Below are positions 27,044-35,011 of a DNA stretch of 64,000 bases, piece by piece. The DNA is from Maricaulis sp. (GTDB taxonomy: Bacteria > Pseudomonadota > Alphaproteobacteria > Caulobacterales > Maricaulaceae). The stretch spans positions 1-64,000 of the forward strand of contig NZ_JADFAJ010000043.1 in assembly GCF_015665295.1 (NCBI RefSeq), given 5' to 3'. A program made the position numbers and the translations under genes. The notes under the pieces are model-generated. The model had not been told where the DNA came from and made no database searches. It saw nothing but the letters and a program-made list of their open reading frames with translations. Within the stretch, counting starts at the first letter, position 1, and the number at the start of each line of letters is the position of its first letter.

Positions 27044-27150
27044 GGTGCGCCGTTTTTCCCTTGTTCCCGTTCCGCTCGACCCGAGCCGGATACCGTCTTC
27101 GGTGCCGGGGTCGATGCTCACATGGAACGCGCTCAGGGCTGCAGGGTGTG
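27044..27150 (+). repeat. tRNA-trailing repeat, family II, first tandem copy
   Basis: Starts with GTGCGCC, a copy of the tRNA-Arg 3' end, then TTTTTCCCTTGTTCCC and GTTCCGCTCGACCC. Nearly identical to the copy that starts 122 bases later; the 107-base core differs at only a handful of positions. Confidence 0.88.
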
Positions 27151-27165
27151 GATCTGATCCCGCGA

Positions 27166-27272
27166 GGTGCGCCATTTTTCCCTTGTTCCCGTTCCGCTCG
27201 ACCCGCGCCGGATGCCGTCTTCGGTGCCGGGGTCGATGCTCACATGGAACGCGCTCAGGGCTGCGGGGTGTG
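27166..27272 (+). repeat. tRNA-trailing repeat, family II, second tandem copy
   Basis: Second copy of the 107-base core at a period of 122 bases, again beginning with GTGCGCC and here followed by ATTTTTCCC so that GTGCGCCA exactly matches the tRNA 3' terminus. The spacer between cores (15 bases) is not conserved. Confidence 0.88.
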
Positions 27273-27288
27273 AAGTCTCGCCTTCAAG

Positions 27289-27400
27289 TTGCCCGGTTTT
27301 CCTTGTTTCACGGCAGTCCAGGCGGCGGACGCCTCCATCCGGGCGGGCTGACCGCCCGGCGTGCGGCCGTGCTTGCGAACCCCGCGGGTTCGAACTGGCA
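27289..27400 (+). repeat. tRNA-trailing repeat, family I, copy b
   Basis: A second family I element closes the array. It shares TTCCTTG, TCACGGCAGTCC, GGACGCCTCC and CGTGCTTGCGAACCC with the other copies. Its hairpin is CGAACCC-CGC-GGGTTCG (27376-27392): same arms, different loop. The start boundary reads TTGCCCG, a degenerate form of GTGCGCC. Confidence 0.75.
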
Positions 27401-27439
27401 CCGCTGTCGGACGTCGGCCCTTGACTGCCCTGAGACTTG

Positions 27440-27919
27440 TTATTCCATACCGCTCGCATGGCGAGCCTGCCAGGTGTCGGCGTATTGCTGGAAAGCGATG
27501 GCCTGGCCGCCCTGGACGGTCCAGATGTGGACGAACTGGGCATCCATGGGCTCGCCCGTGGCCAGGAAGGTGCCGGTATAGCGGCCGGTGACGGCGACGC
27601 GATTGCCCTGGGCAATCATGCTGTCCGGCGTGGCGGAGAAGCCCTCCCATTCGGTCACCGCGCGACCGATGACGCCGCTCAGGACAGCATCCGGGCCGAT
27701 ATAGGGATTGTTGTCGGCATAGGGGTAATTCTCGGCCTCATTCCAGACGATTTCCGGATGGAGCAAGGCGGCAAAGGCGGGAACATCGCCGGCTGCGAAT
27801 GCCGTGTAAATGGCTTCCGCAACCGCGGTCGATTCTGCGGCCGCCTGATCCGTTGAGGCAGGTGCCGGTGTGCAGGCGGCGATCGCAAGGACGGACAGCG
27901 CTGCCAGAATGTGTTTCAT
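27440..27919 (-). CDS. SnoaL-like lipoprotein
   Basis: A 159-residue predicted lipoprotein: signal sequence with lipobox AIAAC (Cys at about residue 15), then an NTF2/SnoaL-like domain (AEAIYTAFAAGDVPAFAALLHPEIVWNEAE and FVHIWTVQGGQAIAFQQYADT). Related ketosteroid-isomerase-like domains bind small hydrophobic ligands; the substrate is unknown. The ATG at 27919 has GGGGAG upstream; the upstream in-frame extension would have no signal peptide and is rejected. Confidence 0.82.
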   Translation of the reverse strand: MKHILAALSVLAIAACTPAPASTDQAAAESTAVAEAIYTAFAAGDVPAFAALLHPEIVWNEAENYPYADNNPYIGPDAVLSGVIGRAVTEWEGFSATPDSMIAQGNRVAVTGRYTGTFLATGEPMDAQFVHIWTVQGGQAIAFQQYADTWQARHASGME

Positions 27920-28011
27920 GATATTCTCCCCCAGAGATTTTCGGCGCTCAATCAAGCACGCACCGGTCCGGCTGTCGTGCGAAATCGGTGCATCATGGTG
28001 CTGTGACCGCG

Positions 28012-28194
28012 CTAGTGGAGGCACCACAGGCCGGTGCAAACCCCGAACACGAGCTGCATGGCCAGGTCAAGAAGGCCCGTAATCACCAGCAGCGGGACGC
28101 CGACATAGAGGAAGCAGAGCCAGACCGCCATCAGCGTCGGACGCGGTTCTGCGATGCGGTGCCCCATCACGGTCTGTGGTCGTTTGCCGAACAT
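28012..28194 (-). CDS. Small single-span membrane protein, 60 residues
   Basis: Short protein with one long hydrophobic stretch (about residues 22-45: LMAVWLCFLYVGVPLLVITG) and a hydrophilic start (MFGKRPQTVMGHR). A strong GGGAGG lies 5 nt before the ATG at 28194, which makes translation likely. It diverges from the FemAB-like gene, and a CtrA-like box lies between them. Function unknown. Confidence 0.7.
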   Translation of the reverse strand: MFGKRPQTVMGHRIAEPRPTLMAVWLCFLYVGVPLLVITGLLDLAMQLVFGVCTGLWCLH

Positions 28195-28216
28195 CACAGC
28201 CTCCCTTGCGCCATGC

Positions 28217-28231
28217 TTAACTCTCGTTAAC
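28217..28231. promoter_or_regulatory. CtrA-like box with 6-base spacing
   Basis: TTAA-N6-TTAAC in the 61-base gap between two divergent genes. The known CtrA site is TTAA-N7-TTAA(C), so spacing is one base short. Presence of divL in this window implies that CtrA exists in the organism. Binding is unproven. Confidence 0.35.
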
Positions 28232-28255
28232 CGGATTTCCCTAACGCTTCGTCTC

Positions 28256-29164
28256 ATGCAGATCGATCTCGACATCCCTCGGCCGACCTGGGACCTGGCG
28301 CTGACGGCTCATCCCGCCGCGCTTCAGCAGGACTGGAGTTACGGCGAGGCCGTTGAGCGTCTGGGTGGACGGGTGATCCGGGCCGGCCTGGTCGAGGACG
28401 GGGTCCTCATCGCGCTTGCCCAGTTCACGGCTCGCAAGATTGGCGGGCTGGTAAGCATGGCTTTGTGCACACGCGGGCCCGTGTGGCTGGAGGCCGTGTC
28501 CGAGACGACCCGTGCCGCTTCTTATGCCGCGCTCAAGCGGGGTCTCGGTCAGGGCTGGCCGCGGGTCGTGATGTTCACGCCGGACGCCGAGACCGATGCC
28601 GGTGCGCGCAGGATGAGCCGGGTCATGACCGGGTATTCCACCGTGATCCTCGACCTGGACCAACCCCTCGAGGCCATCCGGGCTGGTCTGGAGCAGAAAT
28701 GGCGCAATGCCCTCAACACGGCAGAAAAGCGGGGCGTTGAAGCGGTTCTGGGCGGCACCAAGCCGGCGCAGTACCGCTGGCTGCTCGACAGCGAGGAAGG
28801 CCAGCGCGCGGCCCGTGGGTATCGCGCCACACCGGCCGCGCTGGTCCCGGAATATGTCGCCGCGCGGCAGGACCGCGACAGCCTCATGGTCCTGCGGGTC
28901 GATGCCGGCAAGCAGAGGCAGGCGGCGATGCTGTTTCTCGTGCATGGATGCGCAGCGACCTACCAGATTGGCTGGCTGGACCATGAGGCTGCCCCGCGCG
29001 GCGCCCATAACCGCCTGCTCTGGGAGGCGGTCGTCCGCCTGCGCGAGCGCGGTGTCCGGCAGCTCGACCTGGGCGGCGTCAACACCGTGCATGGCGCCGG
29101 CATTGCCCGCTTCAAGATCGGCACAGGCGGACGGGTGACGACATTGGCCGGCACCTTCCTGTAG
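28256..29164 (+). CDS. FemAB/GNAT-like aminoacyl- or acyltransferase
   Basis: A 302-residue protein with the two-lobed GNAT pattern of FemAB-type proteins (lipid II aminoacyltransferase family): ALQQDWSYGEAVERLGGRV near the start, EQKWRNALNTAEKRGVE in the middle, and AHNRLLWEAVVRLRERGVRQLDLGGVN towards the end. Relatives add amino acids to peptidoglycan or lipids using aminoacyl-tRNA, but many alphaproteobacterial members have unknown substrates. The ATG at 28256 is chosen because family similarity begins there. Confidence 0.75.
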   Translation: MQIDLDIPRPTWDLALTAHPAALQQDWSYGEAVERLGGRVIRAGLVEDGVLIALAQFTARKIGGLVSMALCTRGPVWLEAVSETTRAASYAALKRGLGQGWPRVVMFTPDAETDAGARRMSRVMTGYSTVILDLDQPLEAIRAGLEQKWRNALNTAEKRGVEAVLGGTKPAQYRWLLDSEEGQRAARGYRATPAALVPEYVAARQDRDSLMVLRVDAGKQRQAAMLFLVHGCAATYQIGWLDHEAAPRGAHNRLLWEAVVRLRERGVRQLDLGGVNTVHGAGIARFKIGTGGRVTTLAGTFL

Positions 29165-29214
29165 GCTGAGGCGCGCAAACCGATACTGCCATTACCACGC
29201 CCGGAGAGCTGGCC

Positions 29215-29769
29215 ATGCCTTTCAAGTGGATGACCCCTTTCGCTGTGCTCGCCGTCATGGCCTGCCAGCCGACGCCGACTGCCGCGCCTCGCGGACCCGA
29301 CCTCGTGACCGTCTTCGGAGCGATCACCCAAACGGATCGCGGCGCGCTCGACGCCACGGCCGAACCGCTGTTTGCCTCCTACGGCCTGACGTTCGAGCGC
29401 GCGCTCGGCCTCTCGGCGGACGAGCTGGCAAGGTTCGAAACGCTTGTCATGACGACCGATTTTCCCGCGGAAGGGCCGCTTCATGCCTTTGCCGGCCCAC
29501 GCTTGCGCGACGTGCTCGGCTTTGCCGGAGGTGCCGCGCAGACCATCCGGGTGACGGCGCTGGACGGTTATCAGCGGGATATCCCGGCCGAGGCCTACAT
29601 GCAGCACAACGCCATCCTGGCGCTTTACCAGGATGATCAGCCGCTGGGGATCGGGGGCCGCGGGCCGGCCATGCTGGTCTGGCCTCGCGGCACCGATCCG
29701 GCGCTTGACGCGATGAGCGATGACGACTGGGTCTTCGGGGTCTTCGCGATCGAGGTCCTGCCCGACTGA
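29215..29769 (+). CDS. Lipoprotein with a molybdopterin-oxidoreductase-like domain
   Basis: A 184-residue predicted lipoprotein (lipobox VMAC at about residue 17). The mature part resembles the sulfite-oxidase-type molybdopterin domain in short, cofactor-poor form: TTDFPAEGPLHAFAGPRLRDVLG, VTALDGYQRDIPAE and RGPAMLVWPR. I see no conserved cysteine that could bind molybdenum in the mature protein, so it may be a non-catalytic binding module. It converges with the S41 peptidase gene, touching end to end. Confidence 0.65.
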   Translation: MPFKWMTPFAVLAVMACQPTPTAAPRGPDLVTVFGAITQTDRGALDATAEPLFASYGLTFERALGLSADELARFETLVMTTDFPAEGPLHAFAGPRLRDVLGFAGGAAQTIRVTALDGYQRDIPAEAYMQHNAILALYQDDQPLGIGGRGPAMLVWPRGTDPALDAMSDDDWVFGVFAIEVLPD

Positions 29770-31107
29770 TCAGTCGGTGCGGGCATTGCCCAGCACCCGG
29801 CCATCGCCGAGATGCAGGTCCAAGCGGCTGGCCGGTCCGGATCCGTCCACCACGAAGACAAAGCGGGCATTGTCGTCCCCGGCAAGCCGGAAACGATGGT
29901 CGCCGAGGGGTTGCAGGGCAGCGCCCGGCCGACCGTCCCGGCTGTACATCAGCCGGCCGTCCTCGATGGTGAAACCGCGAATGCCGTAGCTGCCGACATA
30001 GCGGGCCAGCTCCGCCTCGGAGAGGCTGACCGGCGCGGCATTGGCATTCAGCGCCTCAAGCGCCCAGCTCAGCGTGCGCCGGGCGCCTTCATCCACATCG
30101 CGCTCCAGCAGGGCGCCATAGGCATGGGCCAGCGCGGTATCGAGAGCCGTATCAGCGGAGGTTTCGATGTGCGGGGTGACGCCCGTGCCTTCCCAGTTTG
30201 TCCCGGTGATCGGATTGCGCGCCGAACCCGTCGACACGAAGATCGAGAAGCCGCTTTCGGTGAGGAAGGTCCCGCCGGGATTGCCGGCGCCGTAGGTTGT
30301 CTCCCCGATCAGCGTCGCCCGTTCAAGCGCCTGCAGGTGATAGGGAAAGGCCTCGCCGGCCGAGCCGGTGCGGGCGCTGGTCAGCACGTAGAGTGGCACG
30401 TCGGGTCGGTGACCGGCGGGGTGAGACGGCAGGGACCAGAGCTGGTTGGGATAGTCCAGGTCACGTGAGACGAAGGTATTGATCAGCGTATCGCCCCCCG
30501 GCTCGAGAAAATGGCTGATGAGATACTGCACCATCGAGGGGGCGCCGCCGCCATTCTGGCGCACGTCGAAGATCACGGCGTCAGTACCGGCGACGAATTC
30601 GAGGGCGGCGCGTGCGGTCTGTTCCGCCCCTTCGATAGGGGCAAACATGCGCAGGTCGATATAGCCGATATTGCCTGCCAGGATCTCCACCTTGGCAAAG
30701 CCGAAATTCTGCCGGCGCAAGGGCGCCCACCGGTCCGCCGGTCGCTCCCTGCGCTCGCCGGCCTGCGGGTCTCGCGGACCGGACATGGCTGCGGCGGCGG
30801 CCTCCGGGCCGATATAATTGACCCCGAAATGCCGGTCCTCTTCGGCCAACCGCGCGGTCAGCGCAGTGGCGAGCGCTTCATGGTCGGACAGCGCCGAGAA
30901 CGCGCCATCGTCCTGTGCAGCCCGCAATCCGGCGGCAATCGCGGCCGCACGCTCGGCGTCGAAGAACTCGTCCTCGATAATCTGCGCCAGATCGTTGACC
31001 GCAACTTCCCGCGCAGACGCCGCGATCGGTGTTTGTGCTGTGGCGGGAAGAGAAAAGCCAGCGAGTGCAAGGCTGACAACCAGGCTCGTCAGGATGGATT
31101 TGATCAT
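29770..31107 (-). CDS. Secreted S41-family (tail-specific-like) serine peptidase
   Basis: Exported protein of 445 residues with a signal peptide (ends ATAQ at about residue 24). The S41 core is visible: NIGYIDLRMFAP, DAVIFDVRQNGGGAPSMVQYLI, and TSARTGSAGEAFPYHLQ, which holds the catalytic serine. No PDZ domain is obvious between signal and core, so it resembles the C-terminal-processing-like group found in scavenging periplasmic peptidases. A beta-rich C-terminal domain of about 100 residues follows. ATG at 31107 has GGAG at a good distance. Confidence 0.87.
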   Translation of the reverse strand: MIKSILTSLVVSLALAGFSLPATAQTPIAASAREVAVNDLAQIIEDEFFDAERAAAIAAGLRAAQDDGAFSALSDHEALATALTARLAEEDRHFGVNYIGPEAAAAAMSGPRDPQAGERRERPADRWAPLRRQNFGFAKVEILAGNIGYIDLRMFAPIEGAEQTARAALEFVAGTDAVIFDVRQNGGGAPSMVQYLISHFLEPGGDTLINTFVSRDLDYPNQLWSLPSHPAGHRPDVPLYVLTSARTGSAGEAFPYHLQALERATLIGETTYGAGNPGGTFLTESGFSIFVSTGSARNPITGTNWEGTGVTPHIETSADTALDTALAHAYGALLERDVDEGARRTLSWALEALNANAAPVSLSEAELARYVGSYGIRGFTIEDGRLMYSRDGRPGAALQPLGDHRFRLAGDDNARFVFVVDGSGPASRLDLHLGDGRVLGNARTD

Positions 31108-31262
31108 AACAATGCTCCGCATCTTCGCGTGCAAGCTTTGTGCAAACGCGCGGCGGCTCAACTTAATTCCTGCTCATGATGCTGACATCCAGGCGCAGAA
31201 AACCCTTTCCACACCCCGCGACAACTTCCTAATGTGCGCCCAGCAATCAAATGGGGAACGGC

Positions 31263-32714
31263 ATGGACGTCATTTCTGGGTACGTCGATTTGGTCAACGG
31301 CTTCGTGTGGGGGCCGCCGATGTTGCTGCTTCTGCTCGGCACCGGCGTGTATTTGACCATCGGCTTGGGCTTCATGCCCCTGCGCAAGATCGGTTTCGCC
31401 TTCGGCGAGCTGATGAAGGGGCGCAAGGCGGAAGGCGAGGGGGATGTGACGCCTTTCCAGGCCTTGATGACGGCCCTGTCCTCAACCATCGGTACCGGCA
31501 ATATCGCCGGTGTTGCGGTGGCCATCGCGATCGGTGGTCCCGGCGCCCTGTTCTGGATGTGGATGACCGCGCTGGTCGGCATGGCCACCAAGTTTTCCGA
31601 AGGCGTTCTCGCGGTTAAGTTCCGGGAAGTCGATGCGGATGGCCGGCGGGTCGGTGGACCGATGTATTACATCAAGAACGGCATGGGCAAGAAGTGGATC
31701 TGGCTGGGTGGCCTGTTTGCCTTCTTCGGTGTCATGGCAGGCCTGGGCACCGGCAATGCGATCCAGACCGCCGAGGTCGTTCGCACGGTCGGCGACACCT
31801 ATGGCGTCGAATACTACATCACCGGTGGTGTGATCGCCCTCCTGGCCGGCATGGTCATCCTGGGCGGCATCAAGCGGATCGCCAGCGTGGCCGAGAAGGT
31901 CGTGCCGGCCATGGCGATCACCTATATCGCCCTCGGCCTGGTGGTTGTCATCATCAATATCGAGGCGGTTCCCGCCGCATTTGCCAGCATTTTTTCGCAT
32001 GCTTTCGGCTTCGGTGCCGCGGCCGGCGGCTTTTCGGGCGCGCTCCTCATGCTGGCCATGCAACGCGGCGTGGCGCGTGGCATCTTCTCGAACGAGGCCG
32101 GTCAGGGATCGGCGCCGATCGCCCATGCTGCGGCCCAGAACAATGATCCGGTTGATCAGGGCATCATTGCCATGCTGGGCACCTTTATCGACACCATCAT
32201 GGTGTGTTCGATCACGGGCCTGGCCATTCTCACCTCGGGCGTCATTCCGACCGAATGTGATGCCGGGCTGATCGCCATGGGCGGCAATGTTCCGGAAATC
32301 TGCGATACCGGCGCCCGCATCACAACGGCAGCCTTTGCCGACGCGCTGCCGGGCTTCGGCGATCACTTCGTGACCTGGGCCCTGGCCCTGTTCGCCTTCA
32401 CCACCATTCTCGGCTGGTCCTACTATGGCGAGCGCTGTGCGGAGTATCTGTTGGGCGAGAAGATCATTCTTCCCTTCCGCCTGGCCTGGATCGCGATGAT
32501 CCTGGGCGCCACCTTCCTGCTCTATGCCGGTGATAACGTCACCCAGCTGATGAACACGGTCTGGCTCACAACGGACACGCTGACCGGACTCATGGCTGCG
32601 CCGAACCTCATCGCGCTGCTCGTGCTTTCACCCTTGGTCTTCAAGATGACCAAGGCCTATTTCGACAAGCTGGAAAAGGGTGCCGAGACCAGTGGCGAGA
32701 CATCGTCGAGCTGA
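31263..32714 (+). CDS. Alanine or glycine:cation symporter (AGCS family)
   Basis: Integral membrane protein of 483 residues. Family hallmarks include ALMTALSSTIGTGNIAGVAVAIAIGGPGALFWMW near the N-terminus, GPMYYIKNGMGKKW, and the RGIFSNEAGQGSAPIAHAAA signature. It takes up alanine or glycine with sodium or protons. The ATG at 31263 is preferred over 31251 because GGGGA lies just before it. A strong terminator follows the gene, and it is transcribed alone. Confidence 0.94.
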   Translation: MDVISGYVDLVNGFVWGPPMLLLLLGTGVYLTIGLGFMPLRKIGFAFGELMKGRKAEGEGDVTPFQALMTALSSTIGTGNIAGVAVAIAIGGPGALFWMWMTALVGMATKFSEGVLAVKFREVDADGRRVGGPMYYIKNGMGKKWIWLGGLFAFFGVMAGLGTGNAIQTAEVVRTVGDTYGVEYYITGGVIALLAGMVILGGIKRIASVAEKVVPAMAITYIALGLVVVIINIEAVPAAFASIFSHAFGFGAAAGGFSGALLMLAMQRGVARGIFSNEAGQGSAPIAHAAAQNNDPVDQGIIAMLGTFIDTIMVCSITGLAILTSGVIPTECDAGLIAMGGNVPEICDTGARITTAAFADALPGFGDHFVTWALALFAFTTILGWSYYGERCAEYLLGEKIILPFRLAWIAMILGATFLLYAGDNVTQLMNTVWLTTDTLTGLMAAPNLIALLVLSPLVFKMTKAYFDKLEKGAETSGETSSS

Positions 32715-32733
32715 ATCGGCTGATCCGAACGGG

Positions 32734-32763
32734 AAAGGGCCCTGCCTTGGCAGGGCCCTTTTT
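32734..32763 (+). terminator. Rho-independent terminator after the AGCS symporter
   Basis: Inverted repeat AAAGGGCCCTG / CAGGGCCCTTT with a 6-nt loop and a following T run. The A run on the other side allows use by the convergent VanZ-like gene. Confidence 0.9.
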
Positions 32764-32773
32764 GTTTGCACCG

Positions 32774-33124
32774 TCAGTGCCGCGGGTTGCGGCCGGCCAG
32801 CCGGGCCAGTCCGAGGCCGGCCAGAACGCCGATCGTATCGGCCACCAGGTCGGCCAGCGAAGCGGTGCGGCCGGCGTCGCCCTGCCCCTGCAGCCATTCG
32901 ATGGCACCGCCATATCCGACCAGAATCAACAGCCCGACCCATCGGGGCAGTTCTGGCCAGGCGATGCGGGCGAGCACGGCAAGCACCAGAAAGGCGCCGA
33001 AATGCTCGACCTTGTCCGAACCGAACAGGCGCGGCGGCAAAGCGCTTCCCGGTTGCAGCGCGAGGTCGGTGATGAGCACAATGGCAACCACAAACAGGAT
33101 GCGGGCAGCCCAGCGCAGTGTCAT
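32774..33124 (-). CDS. VanZ-like membrane protein
   Basis: Membrane protein of 116 residues from the chosen start, with three to four hydrophobic segments. The VanZ-like motif is visible: DKVEHFGAFLVLAVLARIAW and GAIEWLQGQGDAGRTASLADLVADTIGVLAG. VanZ-family proteins have unclear functions in Gram-negatives. The start is uncertain: longer in-frame starts at 33166 and 33187 exist, the latter with GAGAAGG upstream but overlapping the bioB start on the other strand. Confidence 0.82.
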   Translation of the reverse strand: MTLRWAARILFVVAIVLITDLALQPGSALPPRLFGSDKVEHFGAFLVLAVLARIAWPELPRWVGLLILVGYGGAIEWLQGQGDAGRTASLADLVADTIGVLAGLGLARLAGRNPRH

Positions 33125-33185
33125 GTCTGGACGCGGCGCGCCGGTCTTCCTAGTTTCCGGTGACATTTTTCGGGACTGATCTTCC

Positions 33186-34190
33186 ATGAGCCTTCTCAAC
33201 GATATCGACCAACTGACGCAGGTCCGTACAGACTGGACCCGCGAAAGCGCGGGTGAAATCTATCGCGCGCCGTTCAATGATCTCATCTTCGCGGCGCAGT
33301 CCGTGCACAGGCGATGCCACCCGGCCAACCAGGTGCAGACCAGCCAGCTCCTGTCGATCAAGACGGGGGGCTGTGCAGAGGACTGCGGCTATTGCAACCA
33401 GTCGGCCCATTTCGACACCGGGCTGGCGGCCTCCAAGCTGATGCCGCTGGATGATGTCATGAGTGCGGCAAAAAAGGCCAAGGATGGCGGCGCGACGCGG
33501 TTCTGCATGGGCGCGGCCTGGCGCGAGCTGAAGCCGCGTGACGAGGACAAGGTCTGTGCCATGATCGAGGGCGTCAAATCGCTCGGCATGGAAACCTGTG
33601 TCACGCTCGGCATGCTGGGTGATGGCCAGGCGGAACGCCTGCGCGATGCCGGCCTCGACTATTACAACCACAATCTCGACACCGCACCGGAAGATTATGG
33701 CCGCGTCATCTCGACCCGGACCTATCAGGACCGTCTCGACACGCTGTCCCGCGTCCGCGGCGCCGGCATCCATGTCTGCACCGGCGGGATTGTCGGCATG
33801 GGCGAGGACGAGGCGGCGCGGATCGGCCTGCTCACCGAGCTCGCCTCGATGGACCCGCATCCCGAAAGCGTGCCGATCAACCATCTCGTTGCCGTGCCGG
33901 ACACGCCGCTGGGCGACAGCAAGCCGCTCGACGGGATCGACTTTGTCCGCACCATCGCGACCGCCCGCATCCTGATGCCGCGTTCCATGGTCCGCCTGTC
34001 AGCCGGGCGCGAGGGCATGAGCCGCGAGCTGCAGGCGCTGTGCTTCCTGGCAGGCGCCAATTCGATTTTCGTCGGCGAGGAATTGCTGACCACGCCGAAT
34101 CCGGAGCGGCATGAGGATTTTGACCTGTTCAAGGCGCTCGGCATCGAGCCGATGACCCTGGGCGCCACCGGTTCGGTTCCGGCGGAATAG
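33186..34190 (+). CDS. bioB: Biotin synthase
   Basis: Radical SAM enzyme of 334 residues that inserts sulfur into dethiobiotin. The SAM cluster cysteines are Cys63, Cys67 and Cys70 ([13 protein letters not shown]), and the YNHNLDT and RLSAGRE motifs are as in other BioB proteins. No other bio genes are adjacent, so the pathway is split across the genome. It is followed by phhB after 14 bases, probably in the same transcript. Confidence 0.97.
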   Translation: MSLLNDIDQLTQVRTDWTRESAGEIYRAPFNDLIFAAQSVHRRCHPANQVQTSQLLSIKTGGCAEDCGYCNQSAHFDTGLAASKLMPLDDVMSAAKKAKDGGATRFCMGAAWRELKPRDEDKVCAMIEGVKSLGMETCVTLGMLGDGQAERLRDAGLDYYNHNLDTAPEDYGRVISTRTYQDRLDTLSRVRGAGIHVCTGGIVGMGEDEAARIGLLTELASMDPHPESVPINHLVAVPDTPLGDSKPLDGIDFVRTIATARILMPRSMVRLSAGREGMSRELQALCFLAGANSIFVGEELLTTPNPERHEDFDLFKALGIEPMTLGATGSVPAE

Positions 34191-34204
34191 GCAGGGGCAG
34201 AGCG

Positions 34205-34489
34205 ATGACAATGGAACGGATCGGAGCCCAGGCTGCCTTGGCGAAGCTGTCAGGCTGGCAGGCCGTGGATGGCCGCGATGCCATTTGCAAGACCTTTGAG
34301 TTCGCCGATTTCAACCAGGCCTGGGGCTTCATGAGCCGTGTCGCGGTCAGGGCAGAGGCGATGAATCATCACCCTGAATGGTTCAATGTCTGGAACAAGG
34401 TCGATGTCACGCTTGCCACGCATGATGCCGGCGGGGTGACGGGTCTTGATCTGGAACTGGCCGGCTTCATGGATTCCATCGCCGGCTAG
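34205..34489 (+). CDS. phhB: Pterin-4a-carbinolamine dehydratase
   Basis: Small protein of 94 residues with the family motif [32 protein letters not shown]. It dehydrates 4a-hydroxytetrahydrobiopterin, regenerating the cofactor of phenylalanine hydroxylase; it can also act as a transcriptional cofactor (DCoH). The 14-base gap after bioB suggests cotranscription, though the two share no obvious pathway. No phenylalanine hydroxylase gene is in the window. Confidence 0.93.
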   Translation: MTMERIGAQAALAKLSGWQAVDGRDAICKTFEFADFNQAWGFMSRVAVRAEAMNHHPEWFNVWNKVDVTLATHDAGGVTGLDLELAGFMDSIAG

Positions 34490-34502
34490 CGGTCAGGCCG
34501 GG

Positions 34503-34952
34503 TCAGTCGCCGTGGATGATGATCATGCCGATCAGGATGTCGGCGCCCTCCTGGCCCAGCGTCATGTCGGTTGCTTCCTGCAGTATCTGGGAAATCCGGT
34601 CGGCGTCCGGCACGTCGCCATAGCGGTAATGCATGCCGGTATAGATCGACAGGGCCGAGAGATAGGCGTTGCGCAGGCGCGGCATGTACATCTCGACGCG
34701 ACGCCGCAACCGGGTATCGGAAATTTCCAGCCCGGCTTCGATCTGCATCAATCCCTGCGCCCGGTTATTGGACTGCACGGTCGCGGTCAGCGGCGGCAGC
34801 GGCATATAGGTATCCGACGAGGTGAGCGAGCGGTGGCGACTTTCGTCCGACGACTCTTCGGCCGGCGGTGAGGCCAGGGCCGGCGTGACCGGCAGGGCGA
34901 TGGCCAGAAGCAGGCCGAGCAGTCCAGGCAGGAAAAGCGCGTATCGTGTCAT
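34503..34952 (-). CDS. Secreted protein of unknown function, weakly FliL-like
   Basis: A 149-residue protein with a signal peptide (cleavage after ALA, about residue 27). The mature part has MPLPPLTATVQSNNRAQGLMQIEAGLEI followed by RLRRRVEMYMPRLRNAYLSALSIY, an arrangement that recalls the periplasmic domain of FliL-type proteins, but there is no membrane anchor. The assignment is weak. It converges with phhB with 13 bases between. No flagellar genes are adjacent. Confidence 0.7.
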   Translation of the reverse strand: MTRYALFLPGLLGLLLAIALPVTPALASPPAEESSDESRHRSLTSSDTYMPLPPLTATVQSNNRAQGLMQIEAGLEISDTRLRRRVEMYMPRLRNAYLSALSIYTGMHYRYGDVPDADRISQILQEATDMTLGQEGADILIGMIIIHGD

Positions 34953-35011
34953 CCCATCGTGATAGCAGGCGGCGGTAAAGGAAGCGTTCCTGCTGCATCG
35001 GGTGATGGCAC

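Noticed and set aside
26933-27400. CRISPR array or integrative-element attachment site behind tRNA-Arg
   Set aside because: Units are over 100 bases, with no short regular spacers and no cas genes. No integrase is nearby, and the copies of the tRNA end are only 7-8 bases, too short for a typical att site.
26938-27581. Overlapping frames across the repeat array after tRNA-Arg
   Set aside because: They repeat because the DNA repeats, differ in frame between copies, and have no ribosome sites.
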